A stretch of 64,000 bases of DNA from Cerioporus squamosus (lineage: Eukaryota; Basidiomycota; Agaricomycetes; Polyporales; Polyporaceae). Positions 55,967-64,000 of this stretch are shown here, piece after piece; position 1 is the first letter of the stretch; the number at the start of each line of letters is the position of its first letter. A model generated the notes under the pieces. That model did no database searches. It was not told the origin of the DNA and saw only the letters and a list, made by a program, of their open reading frames with translations. The stretch covers positions 1-64,000 of the forward strand of contig JABYQS010000020.1 in the NCBI GenBank assembly GCA_022592435.1. Reading direction: 5' to 3'. Made by a program: the position numbers and the translations under genes.

Positions 55967-57644
55967 TCATGCAACCTCTCCCAGGACGACAGCTGATTCT
56001 TCTGCTCCACGAGACCCGGGCCGCATACGCTGCTCCTGATGGCGTCGAGCTTGATGGCACGACCAGATGCTGACCACAAGCCTCTCCCATCCGGCCCTCG
56101 GTTCCCTGGCGTTTTGCGGCAGTTCGAGCTTGAGGTGTGGGAAGAGACGGTCGAGGAGTAAGGCACCGAGCGAATACTGTTCATGCTCGACAGCGACATC
56201 GTAGAACTTGAGCTCCTCGAGGCCGTGGTCCAGCAGCGGGTAGCTGTCGCTGTTCTCCAGGACAGTCCATGGGATCTGGAGCTGCGGAAGACAGAGCTTC
56301 CTCAGTTTGGGACAAGGCAGCGCGAGGTCGCGCAGTGACGCCATTCCAAGCCCCACCGAGTCTACGGCGCGCAGTGATGGATTCCATAGTTCCAGCGTTG
56401 CTAGGCCTGGCCAGGCCAGGGAGATTTCGTGGATATCGGCATCGCCGACGGTGCACTGTCCCTGCCCTAGAAGTAGGCGAAGGGAGCAGATGGTAGGGAG
56501 CGCGAAAAGAGGACTGATGAGACGCGCCAACGGCTCGCTATGCGCAGGGACATTCATGCAACCGAAGTTGCAGCTTATAGTCCGCAGAGACGGAAAAGCT
56601 TGTGCGCATGCCTGGCAAGTATGACTGACAGAGGATGGGTGCCTGATGGGGAAAAATGCGACTGTGAGTTCGACGAGGCGTGTTGACGAGAAAATCTCGT
56701 AGATGTGGTCGTTCCAGGGGTGTTGTTCAAAGACGAGGGTTTCGAGATCGTGGAATCCCACGAAAGATGGAACGACGTCGTGTAGTGCACCAAACGCCAG
56801 GTGCCTTAGTCCTTCCATAGCCGCGAGGGGGCGTAACGCGTCTGTGTCGATCACAAGCTGCCTTCCAACGTCCAACGTCCGTAGATTACGGAGTTTGACG
56901 ATGGTTGTTGCTGGGATCCGGGTCGGCGAGAAACGGGCCTTCAATGCGAGGTTTTGAATGCCCGGTGCCATCCTGAAAACTCCGGCGAGCAGCGTTCTGA
57001 GAGCCGCTGTCTCTTCCCATCGATTGCCGTCCGACTCCACTTTGACCGTCAGGTGCGTGAGCGAAGGAGGGACGATGTACATCAATCCACAGCAGTGGGC
57101 GGAAGTCCACGCCCATTCGAGTTCGCGGAGATTCGGTAATAGAGGCTCTCCCGGAGCGTGGCGTCCGATGTGTGCCCACGTCGCGGCCGATATCGTGCGT
57201 TCCGGCGAGGTGCAAGGTTTCCTCATCCCCACTGTGGTGACATGAGAGGCGTAGAAAGCAAGTCGTCCAAATTCCGCGCTCGGTACGTCGTCGCACACCA
57301 TCTGTGCATAAGAGAGTCAACACCTGATAGTGCTCATTCAACGGGATAAGTACTCACATACATGCCAGAGCGCACAGGATGACTCCTATCGCCAATCTCC
57401 GCGAACGTCGACAGCAGATGTAGCAGCGGGACCAGATCATCCAAATGTCGCCAAAGCACACGGACAGCATGTCCGTAAAATGCTTTGCAGACGCAAGCGG
57501 AAAGTCCCAGCGTGCGCCGACTTTCCAGCAGTACATCTGTGTCCCGACGCCGTGGTGAGTACTGGTGGCAGGCGCCGGGAGTTCCAGCTCCTCGAATATG
57601 ATCCGCAGTACATCGTCAGGAAGTATGTTCCTACGCGCAGACAT
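55967..57644 (-). CDS. F-box protein with leucine-rich body
   Basis: SCF-type substrate receptor candidate. Exons 57644-57563, 57536-57358 and 57301-55967. The F-box opens at residue 7 (ILPDDVLRIIFEELELP) and continues after the first intron as LESRRTLGLSACVCKAF...HAVRVLWRHLDDL. The rest has irregular leucine-rich repeats (NLRTLDVG, HDLETLVFEQ, LATLELWNPS, LRDLALPCPKLRKL). No signal peptide. The exon 1-2 junction was chosen because only that phase gives the ACVCKAF pattern. This is a large and fast-evolving family in Agaricomycetes, so the substrate is unknown. Confidence 0.82.
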
Positions 57645-58048
57645 ATTGTCATGTGGGCTAGTGAGAGCAGGGAAAGAGTGGGGTCCGGGGAGACAAGGGG
57701 ATAAGCGCCCAATATATTTTATGTATCTTGACATTTTGGGACGTCCGGGGTCCCGTGCAGTGTGCACTGGGACCATCCCAATGACTTCGTGTATTAGGGC
57801 AGGTAATAGGTCGGATGGTATGATTCAAACAGAGTGTGGCTTACAGATACAAGCGTGTGCTAGCTCGATGGTGTAGGATCGGAAGAGAGCACCAACACAA
57901 TAAACGGGGATGCTCAAAGGAACGCAACAACACAAAGGATCAATGATGTACGAGGACGTCGTACGGTGGCAGATTGGAGGAATGTTCATGTCCAGTTCGA
58001 AGCGGAATATGGAGCCTGAGGTCGCAGCAGCCAGAGCGCGCGTGCTGC
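57645..58048. other. Intergenic region upstream of the F-box gene
   Basis: 404 bases, promoter of the F-box gene and 3' flank of NOT2. No other feature seen. Confidence 0.5.
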
Positions 58049-60105
58049 TCACATCGCGCTCATGCTTATGCCCTGGAACGCCTGCCCGCCTCGAGGCTGC
58101 GCGGTCGGGTGAGGGGCCGCGGCGTTGCCTGCGTTGAGCTGCAGCGTTTGACTCTGCGCGAATACGGGATGGCTCTTCTCCTCAAGGTCCGAGTAGAGCA
58201 CCGTCATCTCCTTCTGAGCCTTCTCCCACATCTCCGGGTCCCAGTACGAGTACCGGCCTTGCTCGCCGCCGGGTACCTTCGCTGACGGTTGCGTGCCGCT
58301 CTCCTTCGTGATCCACAGACGCAGCTCTTTGTGGTACCGCCAATTGCGGTTGAAGCTGGGCGGCACAAAGGGACTCAGCATGAGAATTTGGGAACGAAAC
58401 ACGAAACGGGCGCGGTAACGTACAGTTCTTGTGCGGCGATCTCCTGGAGTGCGTCCCGCGGAGACGAATAGAACATGAAGAAGAGCGTCTCGTCGCTGAA
58501 AGCAGCAGCCTTGTTCGGTCCAGGCGGTGGTGGTTGTACGTTATAGCACGCAGGTAGATGGAAGTCCGGCTCGACCGTGTGTGCGGCGGATGAGTCTGCC
58601 CATGGCGTGATGAACGTCGAGTACAGGCTTCTGACGCAGTCAAGCACGGTGAGCGAGAGCCATATAGACAGAGGAACACGACAGCGCTCACCCAGGATTT
58701 TGCATGTCCAACCCCATTGTCCCCAAGTCTGTACCTATCGCCAATAGGCTCTGGTCTGGGTCTGCGCTCTTTATCAGCGCGAGCAACCCGAGTAGGCCCC
58801 ACCGATCCGCAGGTGACATGAGCACTTGCTGCGCGGGTGTTTGTGGTACGGCGCTGGTGGCGTGTGCGGGACCCTGGGATGGATGGTGCTGCGTGTCTCC
58901 TGCGACGGTGCCGTTCGCGACGTAAGGAGTCTGCTGCGCCGGTGTGGGCTGCTGAGGGAAGGAGGCAGGTGGAGACACGCCTGGCGGGGCGTTTAAGTGC
59001 TGCTGCGTTTGTTGTTGTTGCGGCTGCTGCTGCGAGGGTGTCTGTGCCTGGGTGTGGTTTTGCTGCCCGTTGGGGAATGCGCTTGTCGGCTGTGCGTTGG
59101 GATTCACGTTCGGTGAATTCCATGCGGCGGCGGCGCTAGCATGGTTGTTCTTGATTGTAAAATTCTGCAACGAATGAGGGCCGGAGACCGGGATGAACAT
59201 AGACAACATGCACGCACCCGCTGCTTGTCCGCGTCGGACTGGAATCCCGGATGCACATTCCTCGCCTGCTGCCCCAAGTTCAACAACCCTGGCTGCTGTT
59301 GCGATCCCGCAGTTAACGAGCCTAGCAGGCTCTGTCGATGTTGAGGGTCTGGCTGGAAACCGTTCAGGCCGGGAGGGTGGCCGTCAGCGGGTGTGGGCTG
59401 CGTTGCTTGCGATTGCTGCTGGTTCGTGTGGTTCTGCCCGCCTAACGCAGGGAAGTCCTCCGCCGTCAGCTCTCTCGCCTGAGTCCCACCAAGACCATTC
59501 CCTGCCTGCCCACCACCACCGCCCGCTCCTGTCCCTGCCTGTATTGCATAGCTCGTCGCGTTCGCGTTCGATGTCGCAGGCGTACTACTTGCCGGCGGCG
59601 CTCCGAGTGCAGGGAAGTCATTGGGATCGAGGCCGACTTCGCTCTGAGACGACACGGACGGGGCGAGGCTGCTTGGCGTGGCATTCTGCGCTATGTGCGG
59701 AGGGAGCGTTGAACTGGCGCCGGAGCCCTGGGTAGGCTGCTGGTGGGGGGTGTGCGAGAGCGCATTCTGCGACGAGAGCTGCGTCTGAGCCTGTGCCTGC
59801 TGCTGCTGGAGGGTGCCAGCACTGTATGGGAAGCTGCTCTGCCCGCGCTGTTGCTGTTGCTGCTGCTGCTGCTGGAGGAAATTCGGAGATGGTTGGGGCA
59901 CGACCGTCCTTTGGTTTGGCAAGGCTGGATATCCTGGCATCACGTTCCGCTGGGGCATCCCGTAGCCTGGATATGGCGCGCGGAATGGGCCTCCGAGTGC
60001 AGGGTTGGGTCCGAGGCTTGGGGGGCGTTGAGGGGGTTGACCTGCACGCGATGTGAACATACCGCCTGCTTCTCGGGAGCTCGGTCGATTACCTGGTCGA
60101 TGCAT
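58049..60105 (-). CDS. NOT2: CCR4-NOT complex subunit NOT2
   Basis: Scaffold subunit of the CCR4-NOT deadenylase complex, acting in mRNA decay and transcription. The start is the ATG at 60105. A long low-complexity N-terminal half (Gln, Pro, Ser, Asn; a nine-Gln run near 59850-59880) carries two NOT2-type short motifs, DPNDFPALG and AEDFPALGG. The C-terminal NOT box (about 160 residues) has the helix RWGLLGLLALIKSADPDQSLLAIGTDLGTMGLDM, then LYSTFITPWAD, FHLPACYNV, DETLFFMFYSSPRDALQEIAAQEL and NRNWRYHKELRLWIT. Four exons join in frame; the last ends at the TGA 58049-58051. The DFPAL motifs and lack of a coiled coil favour NOT2 over NOT3/NOT5. Confidence 0.9.
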
Positions 60106-60351
60106 ATTTTCGCGGTGGTCTGGAGGGCGAGTGGGCGCACAGAAGAGGCGTCGATGGCAAGAAACAAGCTTTGCTCGCTGTGTCCGATGGTGGTGGCGGG
60201 GTAGAAAGCGGGAATGGTCTGCGAGCGCCCACAATGGCTTGATCCCCGACCGCGACGTCCACGAAAACCAGAGGCATCCTGTCTGCGACGACGACTTCGT
60301 TCTGTATTTCTAGGCTGCGCTGTATGCTATCGGGCTCGTGCTGAGCGACGT
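60106..60351. promoter_or_regulatory. Divergent NOT2 / RPC9 promoter region
   Basis: 246 bases separate the two start codons, so both leaders and core promoters must share this stretch. No clear TATA box, as is common for housekeeping genes. Confidence 0.6.
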
Positions 60352-61156
60352 ATGGAGGTCGGTGCAAATTTCTCGCAGACGGATCTTGTCCTCCTGAACC
60401 GCCCGGCCAGGTTCTCAATCAACGCTCGGCGCTGCTGTCCAACTACGAGGTGCTGACCCTGCTCCGGGAGCTCGAGAGCGACCATCTTGCACGCACGAAG
60501 ACTGCTCTGCGTATCAAAAAGGAGGAAGAGGCAGCGGGCCTTCCTCCGCGTCAACAAGCACCTCCGGATGATGTATGCGAAAACCTGAGGACGGTGGAAG
60601 TTGAGGTGAGCCCGCCCCACAATTTGCATACAGCGAGGGCTAGAGGCCGACTCATCACAGACATGATCGTAGGCCATCCAGTATCTCTCTGCGGACTTCC
60701 AGCCCACAGCCTTGCAAAGCCCGGAGGGCATCTCCCAGCTGACCCGCAACCTCGCCCAGTGGGACTTGACCAAGGCTGAGAAGCTCCAGATCGTGAACTT
60801 GGCTCCGACGGAGCCGGTAGAGCTCTATGTGGTACGTCTGTTTCCTGGCGCATATGATTCTTTTGTTCAATTTCTCCCAGGTTGTCGAAGAACTGGAAGA
60901 CCGATTTGGCGACCAGATGGAGGACATGCTGAATACAGTCAAGGCTTCCCTCCGCGAACCTGCTCCTGCAGTCAATGACACAACTAGTGGTGGCAAGCAC
61001 CAGCAGGCTATGCAGGTCGACAGCGTGGTCTACTCTGAGTATCAAGAAGAATACCAGAACGATAATAACTGGGACTATGACGCAAACGAGGTCGTGTTTG
61101 ACGATGCTGGCGAAGGAGCCGGTATTGAGGGTGATCTTGACGTCGAGGAAGACTGA
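60352..61156 (+). CDS. RPC9: RNA polymerase III subunit RPC9 (Rpc17)
   Basis: Stalk subunit of Pol III that pairs with RPC8 and contacts TFIIIB during initiation, nuclear. Exon 1 is only ATG GAG (60352-60357); then 60411-60605, 60673-60831 and 60881-61156, giving 211 residues. The N-terminus MEVLNQRSALLSNYEVL is diagnostic and forms only if this 6-nt exon is used. The HRDC/RPB4-like fold is seen in LTRNLAQWDLTKAEKLQIVNLAPTEPVELYVVVEELEDRF. The acidic tail (Asp/Glu/Asn-rich) is common in fungal RPC9. Divergent from NOT2. Confidence 0.9.
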
Positions 61157-61408
61157 TTGCGGGAATAAGGCATGATGCACAACAATGATTAGTTCCTGAC
61201 ATGTATGTACTTGGTATCTACTGCACAACATGTCCGACGACGGAGATGTACGATACTTCTTGCAGAGCCTGAGGTCCGACTGCAACATTACTGGCCGACT
61301 ACGCGCAATGTTCAAAGGAATGGGACAGAAAAAGAGTGGCACCGGCACGTGCGGGGACGGATAGCAGACCGGGGAGCAGGACACGGAACGTATCGCGATT
61401 CTATAGCG
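61157..61408. other. Convergent intergenic spacer
   Basis: 3' flanks of RPC9 and the Ser-rich membrane protein. No feature seen. Confidence 0.4.
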
Positions 61409-63961
61409 TCAGCTGCGCGGGACAAAGATGGCCACCAGAACGATGAAGGGGATGTAGGTGAGGAACGAGACCGCGGACATGATTCGACACCGTAACCGCC
61501 AGGACCTCGCATCTGTGCACGAACCTCCTCAGCAATCTGCGCAGGAAGAGAGACGACGTGGAGACGCACCGTGTTCAACCTGCGGGTCGTCTAGGGTCAC
61601 GGCCTTCTCCGTGTCCGTCCCACCGACCCGCCTCGTCTTAGGGATCCTCCAGAAGCTTGCGACCCACCACAGCGGGAAGAGTACGAACCCGAAGAAGAAC
61701 ATCCACGCGTGGATCGGGGAGCCCTGTTCGTCCTCCGAACGCAAGCGCAGACTCCACGGCGTAGGCTGGGTGCGAGGGGGCTTGCGAGGATCGCGCATGT
61801 AGTATCCGCCAGAGCGTACGCTCACCGAGGGTGCATGGGGAGCCACGAGCGCACTGATGGGGAAGGAGATTTCTGACATGCTCCGCCGCCTGTCTGCTGG
61901 AGTGTGTCGATGTGCGCTCATGGACTCCGGACGTGCGGCGGACCGCATCGACGCGGTCTTCGAGGTCGCACGGTGAAGTCCGGAAGGCACGCCAGTGCGG
62001 CTCGGCCACGAGTCCGTGGGATGTCGCTGGATGGAGGTAGGGCGAGAGTGCCCAGGACTAGGACTGCCAGTCTGGGAGGACGTGGAGAGGCGGGCGCGTT
62101 TGCGGCCGTTGAACGAAGAGGGGGCTTTTGAGACTTCAGAGACGTGGTGCGAGCCTGTCAAAGACTGTCAGGGCATGTAGGGCTGATGAGCGCGACACTC
62201 ACGACGGCCATCGGTGGGAATGACAAATGTAGCACGATGACCGGTGCGCTGGTCGGGAGGTGTAAGGTCCACGTCCTCCGCCTTGCGCTTGCCCTTGTTG
62301 TTCACCGGGGTCTCGAGGCCTGACTTCTCGGATACAGATCGGAGACCAGGCTCGCTCGCCGTGCGCGGAGTGCGGGGGACGCGCAGTGGTGCGGCAGGTG
62401 GTGGCGTCGAGATCGAAGGAAATGCAGCAGAAGACGGGCCAGCCCCTCCATTGTGGTGTTTTGAAGAAGATGAAGCCGATGCGATGGGAGTAGATTGCTC
62501 GCTGAGTTGGGATGCGCGTTTGCTGCTGCGGGTCCTGCTGGGCGTGCCGGTGCGAGAAGCAGTACTCGATCCTCGTCTGAGCGTGTCCCTCGTGTCGCTG
62601 AGTTGCCTCGTCAGCACGCTCACTGCATTGCGCGGGTCTGCCATCCGACTCTGCTCCTCCTCTCGCTCCAGCAAAGTTGGGGTGTAGTGGGGAAAACGCG
62701 ATAAGTTACCGGTAACACCGTCGCTTGGGTTCTCCGCTGAGGCTGGGTCAGCATTACAATCGGGGGCGCGATGGACGTGCTCACCGTCCGGCAACGTTCG
62801 CGATGTCGGCGGCGGCGACGACGACGACGGGGAAGGGGGTATAAAGCGGGAAGAACAAGGCCTGGTCGCGGTTCCCTCGCGCTGAGCATGAGGCGCGGCA
62901 ACTGCCGGTCGTCTATCCGACCCGCGGCTATCCTCCTCTGGCCATCCGAGTTCTGCATCCGCATCGTCACCCTGTCCTACTACTACGTTCGTAATAAAAT
63001 CATTCGTGCAGTGGTGAGCACGGTCGTTAGATGTCGTGAAATGTTGAGGGGTTTCGCGTTGAGTTGACCGAGATCGACCCTCCCGTCGCTTGTGCCTTCT
63101 AGGGAATGTATTCACGCGGGACGGCACGTCCTCGGTCGAATATGTCGACGGCAAGACAGGCATGGAAGTGTACGCCTCGCCCTGACCCGCAGCTTGAACT
63201 GGTGCTGGGAGTGGGAAGCTCTCCGGCTGCGGACTGCGAACGCCGAAAGTGACAGCGACGGACCTGTGAGAGTGTGAGGACAGGTTCGACCCCGACCCGG
63301 GCAGAGTGGACAACACGGATACGTCGTGGCTGTTGTCCGTCGGCCACGAGCTAGAGTGGTCAACGGAGGCGGTCGACGCCACGTTGGACGCGGTCTGCGA
63401 GGTCCGAAGCACCCCCGAGTCGACACTCGCCATCCGGGAACTCCGCGCCGAGGGCGGGCTGCCGTACGGGGAACGCGGAGCCCGCGGTCGATGTCTGCCA
63501 AACGTCGACCATGGGGACGTCGTGGAGAAGCGCGAGCCTGAGGCGGCGCGTTGTTTGCCTTTCCACGCCGAGGGTGCGGCTATGGGCGCGGTGGGAGGAA
63601 GCTCTTCGTTCTCCTTCTCACCGGATGCGGCGTCCTGGCCATCGCGGGTGACAGACTGATCCCTCGAGCGGAGACCAAGCGTGCGGAGACCAGACCGCTT
63701 TCGAGGACGGGGAGGTCGGAGTGCACCGCTCGGTGTGTGGGTTGCCTCGAGCGAGCCGAGCAAGGCAGGGAGATCCTCGATGATCCTGCGGTCGACAAGC
63801 TGGGGCTCCGAGCGGGACGGAGAAAGGGCATGCGCATTTGTTGGTGAGACTAGCGGCGGCGACGTAGGCATGAATCCCGATTGGGGTACTGGGGCGGATG
63901 CGGTACTATGTTGGCTTATAGTACGCAGCCGCAGTCGTGACAGAATGGAAGGCATAGGCAT
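61409..63961 (-). CDS. Ser-rich protein with two C-terminal membrane helices, unknown
   Basis: No named family known to me. Three exons: 63961-62203, 62154-61570, 61512-61409, giving 815 residues. The first 700 residues are disordered, rich in Ser, Pro, Thr and Arg, with many SP/TP and RxxS sites (possible kinase targets). Near the end come HAWMFFFGFVLFPLWWVASF, a first membrane helix, a 30-residue loop, and a short last exon with RCRIMSAVSFLTYIPFIVLVAIFVP, a second helix ending in PRS. The exon 2-3 phase was chosen because it alone gives this helix. The frame is still open upstream to the window edge, so a longer N-terminus is possible. Topology suggests an integral protein with a large cytosolic domain. 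Confidence 0.72.
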
Positions 63962-64000
63962 GGCTCTGCGGATATGAACCTTCCCGTGAGCTCGTCTCCT

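Overview
This is nuclear DNA from a filamentous basidiomycete, most likely a wood-decay Agaricomycete of the Polyporales type. Genes lie on both strands and are cut by many 50-70 nt GT-AG introns. The protein families fit this origin: polyporopepsin-like aspartic proteases, secreted GH37 and GH20 enzymes, a type-B carboxylesterase/lipase, a TRK potassium transporter, small single-pass membrane proteins and F-box-like proteins. Names come from motifs and splice-consistent reading only; no database search was run.

Layout. 1-4.7 kb: two plus-strand polyporopepsin-like proteases, the first cut by the window edge. 5.4-6.4 kb: an F-box-like gene with an in-frame stop. 7.0-7.4 kb: a small membrane protein. 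8.3-9.75 kb: MSP1. 10.0-11.0 kb: a short-chain dehydrogenase. 11.7-14.3 kb: BRF1. 14.4-19.5 kb: two tandem minus-strand aspartic proteases of a second, unusual type, with a hairpin-rich non-coding block between them. 20.0-22.7 kb: a secreted trehalase. 23.7-25.9 kb: an RBM25-like splicing factor. 26.8-29.7 kb: two single-pass membrane proteins. 29.8-32.6 kb: gene-poor. 32.7-37.9 kb: a WDR7/rabconnectin-3-beta-like protein. 39.1-40.5 and 48.3-49.6 kb: two paralogous protein kinases in opposite orientation, flanking TRK1 (40.9-44.1 kb), an intron-containing tRNA-Leu(CAG) and a lipase (45.7-48.1 kb). 49.8-51.4 kb: a decayed direct duplication. 51.6-53.8 kb: a GH20 hexosaminidase, with a detached C-terminal copy at 55.4-55.7 kb. 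54.3-55.2 kb: an unknown helical protein. 56-57.6 kb: an F-box protein. 58.0-60.1 kb: NOT2. 60.4-61.2 kb: RPC9. 61.4-64.0 kb: a Ser-rich protein with two C-terminal membrane segments.

How the genes relate. Two genes belong to RNA polymerase III transcription (BRF1 and RPC9), and one Pol III template, the tRNA, lies between them. NOT2 and RPC9 are divergent over a 246-bp gap. The secreted proteases, trehalase, lipase and hexosaminidase fit an external digestive and cell-wall turnover lifestyle.

Data quality. In four clearly recognisable genes (BRF1, RBM25-like, lipase, second kinase) the conserved reading frame is lost by exactly one missing base, six times in all, each at a short G or C run. 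That pattern points to homopolymer under-calling in the assembly rather than to four independent pseudogenes.
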